Part shown: positions 19,690-29,457 of the stretch, in pieces
Layout of the letters: every line of letters begins with the position of its first letter
Position numbering within the stretch: the first letter of the stretch is position 1
From: Bacteroidota bacterium
Lineage (GTDB): Bacteria; Bacteroidota; Bacteroidia; Chitinophagales; BACL12
Reading direction: 5' to 3'
DNA: 64,000 nucleotides
Assembly (NCBI GenBank): GCA_016715425.1
Contig: JADKAC010000006.1
Location: 1-64,000, forward strand
The notes under the pieces: generated by a model
Databases searched by the model: none
Seen by the model: the letters and a program-made list of their open reading frames with translations, nothing else
Told to the model about the DNA's origin: nothing
Translations under genes and position numbers: made by a program

Positions 19690-20943
19690 ATGCAAAATAG
19701 ATTATACTTTAAATTCACTTCAATCTCCCTCGCATTAATTCTGGCAATTTCATTACCTCTATATTCCCAAAACTGTGAGAATGACTCAACAGGACTAATT
19801 CCTATTATTGATTTAGAGAGTGGCTATTTCTCAGGATTTCAAGGTGGATTATACTTTGGCAACAACCACAAACCTATTCAGCAAGTTAGCAATGTAAACA
19901 ATGCCATTTCGAAAATCTCGCCACTAAATGCATCCGGAATTACTGACCTTGATAATGGAAGAGTAGTTCTACTTTCAATTGGTGCATCAAATCCTAAAAC
20001 TGAATTTGAAAGTTTTCAAAAAATTACAGATACGTTTAGTTTAATCAACTCCTATCTCACTATTGTAAATGGATGCGATGGCGGTAATGGAATACAACAA
20101 ATAAATCACCCAACTAATGATTATTGGTCATACGTTAGTAATCAGCTTAACTCAAGTGGAGTAAATAATTTACAAGTACAAGTGATTTGGATTGAACAAG
20201 AAAATACCACTTCGCAGAATTATACTTTCCCCTCCGCTCCTCTTGATTTAATGAATGATTTTAAAACCTTATTTAAACTTCTGCTTCAAACTTATCCTAA
20301 TCTGCAAATTTGTTATTTAAGCAGTCGTGGCTATTCAGGATATATTGACAATTCGAGTACGCCAGGCTTAGGACTTCGACAACCCAGAGACTATTTTAAT
20401 GGCTGGACTTTAAAATGGTTAATTGAAGCTCAAATTAAAGGTGATACTAGCTTAACATTTAGTGGTGTAAAAAGAAACGCACCTGTGTTAGATTGGGGTG
20501 CGTATTTATGGGCCGATGGCAAAAATCCAAGAAACGATGGCTTCAAAACTGAATGTCCAGATGATGTTAAACCTTATGATGGATTGCATTGGTCAGAATC
20601 CGGAAATGATAAATCAGGTAACGCCATCTTCCAAAAATTTTATAATGATACCGAAGCAATAAAATGGTTTCTAAAAGTGGATTACAACACCTCCTTTGAA
20701 GAATACAATAATACCAACTTTGAAATTTATCCCAACCCAAGTAAGGATTTCTTTTTTGTGAAATCAAATAACAATCAATTGTTCGATATCTACATTTATT
20801 CTACTTTGGGTGAGTTAATAAAAGTCGAGAAAAATATAACCAACAATCAAATAATTAAAACTGATTTTCCACAAGGAATGTATTTGCTTAAAATAAAAAC
20901 TCAAACTAACGAGTTATGCACTACTAAGCTGATAATAGGTTGA
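19690..20943 (+). CDS. Secreted SGNH-like protein with T9SS sorting tail, copy 1
   Basis: This 417-residue protein has a signal peptide (to about residue 26, LPLYSQ). LLSIGASNPKTEF (about 98-110) resembles block I of SGNH hydrolases (GxSN in place of GDS), and DGLHWSESGN (about 298) resembles their catalytic DxxH block. So an esterase-like fold is likely, with the substrate unknown. The C-terminus, FEIYPNPSKDFFFV...GELIKVEK...GMYLLKIKT, is a type A T9SS sorting domain that directs secretion across the outer membrane. A close tandem paralog follows at 21105. The change at the nucleophile block leaves activity uncertain. Confidence 0.75.
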   Translation: MQNRLYFKFTSISLALILAISLPLYSQNCENDSTGLIPIIDLESGYFSGFQGGLYFGNNHKPIQQVSNVNNAISKISPLNASGITDLDNGRVVLLSIGASNPKTEFESFQKITDTFSLINSYLTIVNGCDGGNGIQQINHPTNDYWSYVSNQLNSSGVNNLQVQVIWIEQENTTSQNYTFPSAPLDLMNDFKTLFKLLLQTYPNLQICYLSSRGYSGYIDNSSTPGLGLRQPRDYFNGWTLKWLIEAQIKGDTSLTFSGVKRNAPVLDWGAYLWADGKNPRNDGFKTECPDDVKPYDGLHWSESGNDKSGNAIFQKFYNDTEAIKWFLKVDYNTSFEEYNNTNFEIYPNPSKDFFFVKSNNNQLFDIYIYSTLGELIKVEKNITNNQIIKTDFPQGMYLLKIKTQTNELCTTKLIIG

Positions 20944-21104
20944 TAATAATACTCCTACTTTACAATTATTAATCAGAAATCCTTCAATTAATCCGACTAA
21001 AACAATATCATTTAATGCTTGTTTGATAAGCATAAGTTGAGAAGGTGAAATGTAAAGCATCGTTATTTTAATAAATAAACTAGCATCAAATTATTTAAGA
21101 GAAA

Positions 21105-22349
21105 TTGAAAAATAAATTCATTTTTATAAACCTGGTATTATTTATTGTATTGTCTGCACAATTGCACTCACAAGACTGTTCGTTAGATTCAACCGGTTTA
21201 ATTCCAATTACAGATTTAGGGAGCGGTTATTATGAAGGATTTCAAGGCGGATTATATTATGGAAGTAATGAAAAACCTGTTGTACAAATTGAAAATTTAA
21301 ACTATGGCATTTCCAATATATCCCCCCGCAATACATACGGCGATTATGATATTAACAATGGTAATATTGTGCTGCTCTCTATAGGTGCATCCAATCCCAG
21401 AACTGAATTTGAAAGTTTTCAAAATATTACAGACACCTTTTGTTTAATTAATCCTTTTCTCAAAATTGTTAATGGCGGCGAAGGTGGACAAGCAATTCAA
21501 AAAATAATTGACACCAGTAATTATTATTGGCAATACGTAACCGACCAGTTAATTTCCAATGGCGTTAATAATAATCAAGTGCAAATAATTTGGCTTGAAA
21601 ATGATAACTCTTCATCCGAAAATTATAACTTCCCTTCTGCACCTCAGGAATTAATGATTGAATTTAAACAGTTGTTTAAAATATTGATTGATAAATATCC
21701 GAATCTTCAAGTTTGTTATTTAAACGGTCGTGGATATGGAGGTTATATTGAAAGCGATAGTCAAGTAGGTAATGGACTTAGATTCCCCCGGGATTATTAT
21801 AATGGTTGGGCAATGAAGTGGTTAATTGAAAATCAAATCATGGGCGATACTTCATTGGCATTTATAGGCACAAACAGAAATGCGCCTGTATTAGATTGGA
21901 GTGCTTATCTATGGACTGATGGTGCAAATCCACGAAGCGATGGTTTATATACGGAATGCACCACCGATTTAAAACCTGCAGATGGACTGCATTGGTCGCC
22001 GGCCGGAAATGACAAGTTAGGTATGGAAATCTTCGAAAGATTTTACAATGATGCTGAAGCAAGAAAATGGTTTCTAAAAGATAGCGCAACTATTTCCTAT
22101 GATGAAAATAAGTCTAGTTATTTTAAATTTTATCCTAACCCAAGCGATGATTTATTTTATATAAGATCCAACTGCTCAGAGAGGTTTGATGTATATATGT
22201 ATTCTGCAATTGGAGAATTAGTAAAAGAAGAAAAAAATCTGATAAATAATCCTATAATAAAATCAGATTTACCGCAGGGAGTTTATTTGCTGGTGATAAA
22301 AACAGAAACCAATGAAGAGTTCAGTTATAAAATGATAATACGCAGGTGA
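21105..22349 (+). CDS. Secreted SGNH-like protein with T9SS sorting tail, copy 2
   Basis: This 414-residue tandem paralog of the preceding gene is colinear over its whole length: LLSIGASNPRTEF, NAPVLDWSAYLW, DGLHWSPAGNDKLG and tail FYPNPSDDLFYI...GVYLLVIKT. It starts at TTG 21105 (MKNKFIFINLVLFIVLSAQ signal peptide) after AAGAGAAA; no in-frame ATG precedes the signal sequence. Both serve as secreted enzymes or binding proteins of unknown substrate. The 161-base gap between copies has no separate terminator that I can see, so they could share a transcript. Confidence 0.75.
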   Translation: MKNKFIFINLVLFIVLSAQLHSQDCSLDSTGLIPITDLGSGYYEGFQGGLYYGSNEKPVVQIENLNYGISNISPRNTYGDYDINNGNIVLLSIGASNPRTEFESFQNITDTFCLINPFLKIVNGGEGGQAIQKIIDTSNYYWQYVTDQLISNGVNNNQVQIIWLENDNSSSENYNFPSAPQELMIEFKQLFKILIDKYPNLQVCYLNGRGYGGYIESDSQVGNGLRFPRDYYNGWAMKWLIENQIMGDTSLAFIGTNRNAPVLDWSAYLWTDGANPRSDGLYTECTTDLKPADGLHWSPAGNDKLGMEIFERFYNDAEARKWFLKDSATISYDENKSSYFKFYPNPSDDLFYIRSNCSERFDVYMYSAIGELVKEEKNLINNPIIKSDLPQGVYLLVIKTETNEEFSYKMIIRR

Positions 22350-22662
22350 AAATACGTTTCAAATATCTGTCTATTCCTTTATCGTTTACTATCCATTTCA
22401 AATAAAACAATAATTATTAATACAGCATAAGAAGCAAAATTAAATTGCAATCTCAGTTTTGAAATTTCAATTTAAAATCTATACAATCCCTTTATCCGAA
22501 ATCAATTTTATAAATTTTTCTTTTCTAAATATGCTAAATGCATACTATTTAATTAAAATAGTTTATGATTTAATATTATTTTCAATACCGGATAGTAGAG
22601 TTTCAAATAACTTACTATTTAACGTCGAAAATCAGATAGCAACAAATTAAATACATACAACT
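22350..22662. other. AT-rich intergenic stretch
   Basis: No supported gene. A weak inverted repeat ACTATTT/AAATAGT lies around 22544-22565. The TTG-started frame here has ordinary AT-rich composition and no recognisable protein. Confidence 0.4.
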
Positions 22663-23016
22663 ATGACTAAATCAATTAAAGTCCTGACAGTAATTGCGAC
22701 AATTTTAATTATGTCTTCATTTGCAAACAAGAGTTCAGAAATGTTTATTGGTACCTATGGCGTATCAGACTCTGACCCTTCTCAAATTAAACTGACAATT
22801 AATTCTGACAACACTTTTTATTACCAGGATTTCTCAATTCCGGGAGAAGAAACTAACATTACTGGTAATTGGATTTTAGAGGGTAAAAAGGTGCTATTAA
22901 AGGATGATAACTCTAATGATAAGTTTCACAACGTGTGGACATTTATTGATAATGGAACAGTAGCCAAATCTCGTAAAGGACTTTCTTTTTATAGATTGTA
23001 CAAAATTGACGGATAG
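22663..23016 (+). CDS. Small exported protein of unknown function
   Basis: This 117-residue protein has a hydrophobic N-terminus (VLTVIATILIMSSFA) typical of a signal peptide. The rest is beta-rich (MFIGTYGVS, IKLTINSDNTFYYQDF, TGNWILEGKKVLL) and looks like a small lipocalin-type or NlpE-like barrel domain, a comparison from shape only. It is probably periplasmic. It stands alone, with about 310 bases of empty sequence on each side. Confidence 0.6.
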   Translation: MTKSIKVLTVIATILIMSSFANKSSEMFIGTYGVSDSDPSQIKLTINSDNTFYYQDFSIPGEETNITGNWILEGKKVLLKDDNSNDKFHNVWTFIDNGTVAKSRKGLSFYRLYKIDG

Positions 23017-23330
23017 CTAAACTGGCTTTAAAAGCATTTACCCAAATTGCAGCATATCATATTTCAAAAGCAGTTTTACTCGTAATTTTTTTTAATAGCA
23101 TTCGTGAGTGCTTCGTGTGTAATTAATGGAATATTCATGTTCGGTCAAAACCTCCTTACCCAGTTGCAATCCTGTCAAAATCTAATAACACATAAACAAG
23201 CTACACACCGATAGAAAAAAGAAATGAAAGTATAGATTAATACCTTTAGCAAACATTCGAGTTGCCTTATTCAAAAAGCATAGCAGCTGAAAATTATAAG
23301 GCAAATTATTCACCTTTAAAATATTAAATC
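23017..23330. other. Intergenic stretch with one candidate -7 box
   Basis: No gene seen. TACCTTTA at 23241-23248 resembles TAnnTTTG and could serve the gene at 23331 with a leader of about 75 bases. Confidence 0.3.
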
Positions 23331-23705
23331 ATGAAATGCTATTATTTTATTTTCTTAATAAGCATAACTGCTTTATGGAGTTGTAATAATTCAGAATCCG
23401 AAGAAAATATATTTGTACTTGTAAAGTATAAAACTCAACAAAACAAAAACGTAGAAGCAGTTTCTGCATTAAATACACTTATCAGTGAAGTTGAGAAAGA
23501 AGACCACTTCATACAGATAAATATGTATGTGGATCCTAATGATAATTCTAATATCCTGCTTTCTGAACAATGGGATAATGAAGACTACTATAAAACCGAA
23601 CACATGAAAACAGAACACCTGCAAAATTTTATAGAAGCATCTTCCAATTTCCTTGCAGGGCCTCCCGAAATCAGCTTTTGGAAATTAAATTCAAGCTATA
23701 AATAA
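23331..23705 (+). CDS. Lipoprotein with an ABM (monooxygenase-like) domain
   Basis: This 124-residue protein has a lipobox ITALWSC (Cys 18). The remainder looks like a single ferredoxin-like ABM domain: FVLVKYKTQ, LNTLISEVEKEDHFIQINMY, LLSEQWDNEDYYKTEHMKTEHLQNF. ABM domains include quinol monooxygenases and haem-degrading enzymes, but many members are not catalytic. It should be anchored on the periplasmic or outer-membrane side. Azurin follows 170 bases downstream with its own -7 box. Confidence 0.65.
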   Translation: MKCYYFIFLISITALWSCNNSESEENIFVLVKYKTQQNKNVEAVSALNTLISEVEKEDHFIQINMYVDPNDNSNILLSEQWDNEDYYKTEHMKTEHLQNFIEASSNFLAGPPEISFWKLNSSYK

Positions 23706-23851
23706 TTTTCAGTACCATATACCATTTATCTTTTTATTCCACCTTTTAAAAAATTTCAAAATAAAATTCCAAATCTTATAAAATTCTATTGCAAATGCTA
23801 TTTATTATTAGGATATATCTTTCATATTTTAATGGTTGACGAAACATCTAT

Positions 23852-23859
23852 TATCTTTG
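23852..23859 (+). promoter_or_regulatory. -7 box for azurin
   Basis: A perfect TATCTTTG lies 16 bases before the azurin ATG. A TTG at 23836-23838 is too close (13 bases) to be a standard -33 element, so the upstream element is unclear. Confidence 0.45.
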
Positions 23860-23875
23860 CAGAAAATTTTATAAA

Positions 23876-24391
23876 ATGAAAAATATCAAAATCAAATCCA
23901 CATTATTAGTGCTTACTATTTGCGGTACATTCCTTTTTTCTTGCACATCTAAAGAAAAAACAGAAACTAAAAGCGATGAACCTGTTATTACTGAAAAGCA
24001 GGAAACACCTAAATCAGATACAGTGAGAATTACACTGAATGCTGACGATAAAATGAAATATGACAAGTCAGAAATCAGAGTATCAGAAGGTCAAACAGTA
24101 GTTTTAACATTACACCACACAGGCGTAATGCCAGTTGAAACAATGGGACATAATTTTGTACTATTGACACAAGGAACAAAGATTCCTGATTTTGCTAACG
24201 AAGCAATTAAAGCCAAAGACAATCATTACATTCCAACTGACGGCAGCCAAATAATTGCCCATACAGAGCAAATCGGTGGTGGTGGAACTACCTCGATTAC
24301 TTTTAAGGCTCCGGCAAAAGGCGAGTATGATTTCTTATGTACTTTCCCAGGACATTGGGCTACAATGAAAGGAAAGTTTATCGTTGAATAA
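23876..24391 (+). CDS. Azurin-like blue copper lipoprotein
   Basis: This 171-residue protein has a lipobox LFSC (Cys 23), a charged linker, and a cupredoxin domain from about residue 48. The type 1 copper ligands are visible: MGHN with His92, then FLCTFPGHWATMKG with Cys155, His160 and Met164 in azurin spacing. It is a periplasmic, membrane-tethered electron carrier. Likely partners are c-type cytochromes or reductases outside the window. The linker and lipid anchor differ from soluble Pseudomonas azurin but are usual in Bacteroidota. A strong 13-bp hairpin follows the stop codon. Confidence 0.92.
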   Translation: MKNIKIKSTLLVLTICGTFLFSCTSKEKTETKSDEPVITEKQETPKSDTVRITLNADDKMKYDKSEIRVSEGQTVVLTLHHTGVMPVETMGHNFVLLTQGTKIPDFANEAIKAKDNHYIPTDGSQIIAHTEQIGGGGTTSITFKAPAKGEYDFLCTFPGHWATMKGKFIVE

Positions 24392-24415
24392 ATTCTTATC
24401 AAAATTGATTTTTCA

Positions 24416-24447
24416 TCAACATCTCTAATATCATTTAGAGATGTTGA
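24416..24447 (+). terminator. Perfect 13-bp hairpin after azurin
   Basis: TCAACATCTCTAA pairs perfectly with TTAGAGATGTTGA around a 6-base loop. No T-run follows on the plus strand, so it may protect the 3' end rather than terminate by itself. Confidence 0.6.
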
Positions 24448-24684
24448 CGATAATCAAATTACTCTATTGCCATACTCCCCTTATCTAATTCCTTCCTCTA
24501 ATTCAGAATCAATGATTCTTTTATTGATTTCATAAAAAAACAATTTGAAATTATTTTTTCGTTAGAAAATTCAAATTGAATCCACAAAATATTTTTCTTA
24601 ATTTGGTTTTTGCTTTACTGACTCCGAATAAATCGGTAAGTTGAGAGTGTTGATTTTTTTTATAAAATAAACTAATACAAAGAC

Positions 24685-25512
24685 ATGAAACCTTTACACT
24701 TAATACTTATAACATTCTTAGTTTCTGTTAATGGATATGGGCAAGAACAAGTACATGATTTTGAAAGAAAGAATTATTACGAACTACAAGGAAGGGCAAA
24801 CTTTTATGAAATAAATAATCGCTACGAAATTTTTAAGGATACTATTTATTATTCAATCACAGGCTTCCTTGTAAACACCGATTGGGATGAAGTGAGTATA
24901 GATAATATCATTTATATCGTGCTTACTTATCCTAATTTTTTGGATGGTAAACAGAGTAGTGGTGAACGATCGTATAAATTAACTGACGTAGAGAATCCTG
25001 TGAGATTTCCTATTACAAATATGAATGATAAAATGCTTTGCATTTCAAAAGAAGAGTTTGAAAAGATTGATAAAAAACCACTTTATTCCGTGAGCTTTAA
25101 AAATCCAAGAAACTATCAAATAACAGCAGGGCAACTAACGCTTCCATTTAAGATAAGACCCGGGGAGGGTGATATAAAATACCAAATGACAACGGATGTA
25201 ACAATTGGTGCTTATGGTGGAATTAGAAAAAGAATATCAAAATATAGCCCTACTTATTTAACCATTCCTTTGGTTCTTGGGCTTTCTTTTATCAATGTAA
25301 ATGAAAATACTACTACCAATACCGGTGCTGCAGATTTTAAATCAGGTATTACTCCGGGGTGGACTTGGGCTACCGGTTTAATAGTTCAAACCAATAGACT
25401 TTCTTTGGGTTTTGTATTAGGAAAAGATTATGCAAGTGGATATGCTAATGATTGGATTTACAATAATAAAATATGGTACTCCTTTGGAATTGGATATGCC
25501 TTCTTGCAATAA
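24685..25512 (+). CDS. Exported barrel-like protein of unknown function
   Basis: This 275-residue protein has a signal peptide (LILITFLVSVNGYGQ). The first half contains mixed strands. The second half has alternating aromatic/glycine strands (VTIGAYGGIRKRI, LTIPLVLGLSFINV, WTWATGLIVQTNRLSLGFVLG) and ends with the aromatic strand IWYSFGIGYAFLQ, like an outer-membrane beta-barrel. I do not recognise the family. It is monocistronic. Confidence 0.6.
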   Translation: MKPLHLILITFLVSVNGYGQEQVHDFERKNYYELQGRANFYEINNRYEIFKDTIYYSITGFLVNTDWDEVSIDNIIYIVLTYPNFLDGKQSSGERSYKLTDVENPVRFPITNMNDKMLCISKEEFEKIDKKPLYSVSFKNPRNYQITAGQLTLPFKIRPGEGDIKYQMTTDVTIGAYGGIRKRISKYSPTYLTIPLVLGLSFINVNENTTTNTGAADFKSGITPGWTWATGLIVQTNRLSLGFVLGKDYASGYANDWIYNNKIWYSFGIGYAFLQ

Positions 25513-25589
25513 TATTTGTTTATTTTAAGAAGCATTCTTTTTCTAAAAATAAAAACAATTGCTATCAGATTATGGTTTATCTAACTGTT

Positions 25590-25650
25590 ATGTAATTTGA
25601 AACACAGTATCATAATCAAATTACATTTTACATAACACATGTTATAATTT
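25590..25650. promoter_or_regulatory. Cluster of inverted repeats upstream of the SDR gene
   Basis: ATGTAATTTGA (25590-25600) pairs perfectly with TCAAATTACAT (25616-25626). TTACATAAC and ATAACACATGTTAT follow directly. The repeated TTACAT/ATGTAA half-sites about 40-100 bases before the ATG at 25690 could be an operator, or the first hairpin could be the end of the preceding transcript. Confidence 0.4.
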
Positions 25651-25689
25651 ATTTTTTACATCCCCTGTTGCTACAGGCAAATTTATTCT

Positions 25690-27126
25690 ATGAAAATATT
25701 ACTTACGGGAGTAACCGGATATATTGCACAACACCTATTGCCGGTTTTATTGAAAAACGGAAATGAAGTAATCTGTTGCGTGAGAAATAAAAATAAATTT
25801 GATTATGAGAAATATTCTACCTCTAAGCTTTCAGTTATTGAAACCGATTTTTTAAAAGAAGAAACTTTACAGCATATTCCAATTGATATTGATGTAGCAT
25901 ATTATCTCATTCATTCCATGTCAACACAAAGTGGTGACTTTGAAACTATGGAAGAAAAATGTGCAACAAATTTTAAAAATCGCATTGCACAAACAAATGT
26001 CAAACAAGTAATTTATCTAAGTGGAATAAGTAATGCTGATGAGTTATCTAAGCATTTGACTTCCAGAAAAAATGTTGAAAGCATTTTATCAAACTCCACG
26101 TTTGCACTCACTACTCTAAAAGCAGGAATAATTGTGGGGTCCGGAAGTGCTTCGTTTGAAATCATTCGGGATTTGGTAGAAAAATTACCAATGATGATTG
26201 CGCCCCGATGGTTAAAAACAAAATGTCAACCTATATCAATTCGAAATGTAGTTGAGTTTTTAGTTGGTGTAATTGGTAACACTGAAACTTATAATAAGAG
26301 CTATGATATTGGTGGTCCGGATATTTTAAGTTATAAAGAAATGCTTTTGCGATTTGCTAAAATAAGAGGGCTAAAAAGAAAAATATTTATCGTTCCGGTG
26401 ATGACACCAAAAATATCTTCATACTGGTTATACTTTGTAACTTCTACCTCTTATGCACTTGCAACGAATTTGGTAAACAGTATGAAAATTGAAGTAATTT
26501 GCCAACCTAATAATTTAGCAGTAATGCTTAACATTCAACCACTGAATTATTACGACTCAATTAAACTAGCCTTTGACAAGATAGAACAAACACAAGTGTT
26601 TTTAAGCTGGAATGATTTTCAAACAAATAATATATTTCGTGAAGGCTCAACCAAATTAATTGAAGTTCCGGTGCATGGTTGTTTTAAAGAAATACGTTCT
26701 GTTAAGTTGGAAAACAGCGCAACATCACTCGAAAAAATATGGGCTATTGGTGGAAAAAGAGGTTGGTATTATAACAACTGGTTATGGAAAGTAAGAGGGT
26801 ATTTAGATCAGTTCGCAGGAGGTGTTGGTTTGAGAAGAGGAAGAATAAACGACACCGAAATATTTTCAAATGATACGCTTGATTTTTGGCGTGTGCTTAT
26901 AGCAAATAAAAAAGAAAAACGGTTGCTCTTGTTTGCAGAAATGAAATTGCCCGGCGAGGCTTGGTTAGAATTTAAAATTGATGAAAATGATATACTTACT
27001 CAAACTGCAACCCTTAGACCTTTAGGTTTATGGGGACGATTATATTGGTATGCAGTTTTTCCGTTTCACAAATTAATATTTAATGGAATGATTAATAAAA
27101 TTGCGGAACCTAAGCCGTATAAATAA
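25690..27126 (+). CDS. NAD(P)-binding SDR-type protein with C-terminal DUF2867
   Basis: This 478-residue protein begins with a Rossmann fold (LLTGVTGYIAQHLLPVLL, glycine motif GxTGYIA). An atypical SDR domain follows (YYLIHSMS, VIYLSGISN, TTLKAGIIVGSGSASFE, about residues 70-165). The C-terminal third (WAIGGKRGWYYNNWLWKVRG, GLRRGR, PGEAWLEFKI) is a DUF2867 domain. This fusion is widespread in Bacteroidota; substrate and reaction are unknown, though electron-transfer or quinone-related roles are suggested for relatives. No signal peptide is present. A hydrophobic stretch near the middle (YWLYFVTSTSYALATNLV) may touch the membrane. Confidence 0.8.
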   Translation: MKILLTGVTGYIAQHLLPVLLKNGNEVICCVRNKNKFDYEKYSTSKLSVIETDFLKEETLQHIPIDIDVAYYLIHSMSTQSGDFETMEEKCATNFKNRIAQTNVKQVIYLSGISNADELSKHLTSRKNVESILSNSTFALTTLKAGIIVGSGSASFEIIRDLVEKLPMMIAPRWLKTKCQPISIRNVVEFLVGVIGNTETYNKSYDIGGPDILSYKEMLLRFAKIRGLKRKIFIVPVMTPKISSYWLYFVTSTSYALATNLVNSMKIEVICQPNNLAVMLNIQPLNYYDSIKLAFDKIEQTQVFLSWNDFQTNNIFREGSTKLIEVPVHGCFKEIRSVKLENSATSLEKIWAIGGKRGWYYNNWLWKVRGYLDQFAGGVGLRRGRINDTEIFSNDTLDFWRVLIANKKEKRLLLFAEMKLPGEAWLEFKIDENDILTQTATLRPLGLWGRLYWYAVFPFHKLIFNGMINKIAEPKPYK

Positions 27127-27256
27127 GTTGCTTTTATAGATGTTGTTTAAATCTAAATATTTTATCTTATTTTAAAGCAACAAAGAATGTTATTAAAATT
27201 TTCTAACAAAAGTTTTAATTCAATTTTACACCTTGGCGGTTTAAAAAAATATCACA

Positions 27257-28708
27257 ATGAATTCAGAAGATATAATTATTAAACTCAATGCATTAAACGA
27301 GTTAAGTCAGAAACTTGATATTGCAGAACCAGAGCGTTTGGAAATGATTACAAGCGTGACAGAATATGCAAATCAATTTATAGAAGGACTTGAAAATGTA
27401 AAAGGATATAATGAGAAAGAACCCACTTCTTTAGCAATCACAAATCAAAAAAGACCAATCTCTGAACTTCTAAAACTATATCAAAAAGAAGTAGCTGAAA
27501 CAGGTATCAATGCAGCATCAGGAAAGCACTTAGGATATATACCAGGTGGTGGAGTATTTACTGCCGCTCTTGCAGATTTTATTGCAGCAGTTACTAATCC
27601 GTTTGCCAGTGTGCATTATGCTTCACCAGGTGCAGCCACTATTGAACTTGAAGTAATTAATTGGTTAAAAAAAATATTTTTATTTCCGGATAATGCCACA
27701 GGATGTTTATCATCCGGCGGTTCAATATCTACACTAATTGCTTTTACAGCAGCAAGAGATAAACATAAAGTAAAAAATGAATTCATAAAAAAAAATGTAG
27801 TTTATTTAAGCGAACAAGTGCATCATTCCACTCAAAAAGCATTGCGAATTATTGGTTTGGAAGATGTGATTATCCGCTATGTGGCTTTAAATGAAAATCA
27901 TAAAATAAAAACAGAATCATTAGAAGCACTTATACTAAAAGATATTTCATCCGGACTTCAACCTTTTTTAATTGTAGCGTCAGCGGGAACTACGGATACA
28001 GGTGCAGTAGATCCATTAAATGCAATAGCAACGATTGCAGAAAAACATCACATGTGGTTTCATGTGGATGCAGCTTATGGTGGCTTTTTTATTATGACAT
28101 CAAAGAAGGAATTATTCAAAGGAATTGAAAAAGCGGATTCAATAATTATTGATCCGCATAAAGGATTATTTCTACCTTATGGTGTTGGTGCTGTTTTAGT
28201 AAAAGATAGTGCTGCCGTTTTACATTCAAATTATTACACAGCGAATTATATGCAAGACGGAGATAGTGAAGAATTACTGAAAAGCTCTGCAAATCTTTCA
28301 CCTGAGTTAACAAAACATTTCAGAGGGCTTCGTGTATGGTTGCCTTTACAAATTCATGGAATAGAACCTTTCATTGCATGTCTTGAAGAAAAAATATTAT
28401 TAGTACATTATTTTAGAAATAAAATTTCTGAACTTGGTTTTTGTCTCGGACCGGAACCGGATTTATCTGTTAGTTATTTTTGGTTTCCATTTGAATTAGA
28501 TTCAGATAAAAAAAACAGAATGCTTATGGATGAAATTCATGTAGATGGTTCTGTGTTTTTAAGCTCATCAATAATCAATAATCGCTTTGTAATACGCATT
28601 GCTATATTAGCCTTTAGAACAAAAAAGGAAATTATAGATGAAGCCATTGCAATGATAAAGTCTTGTTTGAGAAAAGTGCATGAAGCAGACTTGAAAAGAA
28701 TTAAATGA
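27257..28708 (+). CDS. PLP-dependent group II decarboxylase
   Basis: This 483-residue protein has the fold-type I decarboxylase pattern. An N-terminal segment contains HLGYIPGGG. A cofactor region contains SSGGSISTLIAF, and HVDAAYGGFF holds Asp271, which contacts the PLP ring nitrogen. DPHKGLFLPYG has the Schiff-base Lys302. The family decarboxylates aromatic amino acids, histidine or glutamate; the substrate cannot be told from sequence by eye. Length is normal for the family. It is monocistronic. Confidence 0.88.
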   Translation: MNSEDIIIKLNALNELSQKLDIAEPERLEMITSVTEYANQFIEGLENVKGYNEKEPTSLAITNQKRPISELLKLYQKEVAETGINAASGKHLGYIPGGGVFTAALADFIAAVTNPFASVHYASPGAATIELEVINWLKKIFLFPDNATGCLSSGGSISTLIAFTAARDKHKVKNEFIKKNVVYLSEQVHHSTQKALRIIGLEDVIIRYVALNENHKIKTESLEALILKDISSGLQPFLIVASAGTTDTGAVDPLNAIATIAEKHHMWFHVDAAYGGFFIMTSKKELFKGIEKADSIIIDPHKGLFLPYGVGAVLVKDSAAVLHSNYYTANYMQDGDSEELLKSSANLSPELTKHFRGLRVWLPLQIHGIEPFIACLEEKILLVHYFRNKISELGFCLGPEPDLSVSYFWFPFELDSDKKNRMLMDEIHVDGSVFLSSSIINNRFVIRIAILAFRTKKEIIDEAIAMIKSCLRKVHEADLKRIK

Positions 28709-28813
28709 ACAGAATATATTTTTCAATCTTCAATTATAACATGTATATACACCTAAGTATGTATTCACATCCAACAAATTAAAAAAAAAATTGAATTTAA
28801 TTATGTAAATTTG

Positions 28814-29113
28814 ATGATGTCAAACACAAATGCTCGCTCCGCCCAAAAAAAGAATTACACAATTACAAACGCACAAATGCTCGGCTTTATCGAAAAGTTG
28901 CCAAGTTTAAAAGATAACAATAAGAACACAGAATTTAATCTTCCTGTGCGTTTACATGAGAATGAAATTATTCAAGGTTCAGATGTTGCTATTGCATCAC
29001 AAACAACTTCAGATATTAAATTTGTAAATATTCATTTCAGTTATGATTTCGTAAATGATCGCTGGTTTCTAAACGATAAAAATATTGAAGTGATTGATAT
29101 GCATCGTGATTAA
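28814..29113 (+). CDS. Small conserved-looking protein of unknown function
   Basis: This is about 99 residues with no signal peptide or membrane segment. The C-terminal half (IKFVNIHFSYDFVNDRWFLNDK) alternates hydrophobic and aromatic residues and ends acidic. Two consecutive ATG codons (28814, 28817) are possible starts; the earlier TTG at 28811 is less likely. I do not recognise a family. Coding-like composition and a clean frame are the only support. Confidence 0.5.
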   Translation: MMSNTNARSAQKKNYTITNAQMLGFIEKLPSLKDNNKNTEFNLPVRLHENEIIQGSDVAIASQTTSDIKFVNIHFSYDFVNDRWFLNDKNIEVIDMHRD

Positions 29114-29457
29114 TTTTTACAAAATAATTATCGCTATTAACATTAATTAATACTATATCTCAATAGTAAGTAAAGCGATATTAATAAAGTATGAACTCAT
29201 AACTAAGCATAAATAGATCAACACATCTTTACGGTGAAGACGAATAGATTATCTAATTTATAATTGTAACTTTACATCCGACTTATCCTCCTCTACCCGG
29301 TTTTCAAACTTGTGTTCAGGCGAAAAGTAAAGTATTGATCAGAGGATTTTTAAAACAAAACCATAAGGCAGTTTCTCGAAATTAGAAGAACACAACAGGA
29401 AGCGAACAGCTCTGTATCTGGTTCAAAAAGCCCCCCTTATACAAACCATTTTAATTT
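29114..29457. promoter_or_regulatory. Long leader upstream of the RhlE-like helicase
   Basis: No gene seen in 344 bases. TAACTTTA (29267-29274) is the best -7-like box and would give a leader of about 180 bases ending in the helicase ATG. Long leaders often regulate DEAD-box helicase genes in the cold (known for csdA), which is only an analogy here. Confidence 0.35.

Noticed and set aside
22459..22650. 63-codon TTG-started frame
   Set aside because: AT-rich, no ribosome-binding context, no recognisable family; listed as empty intergenic sequence.
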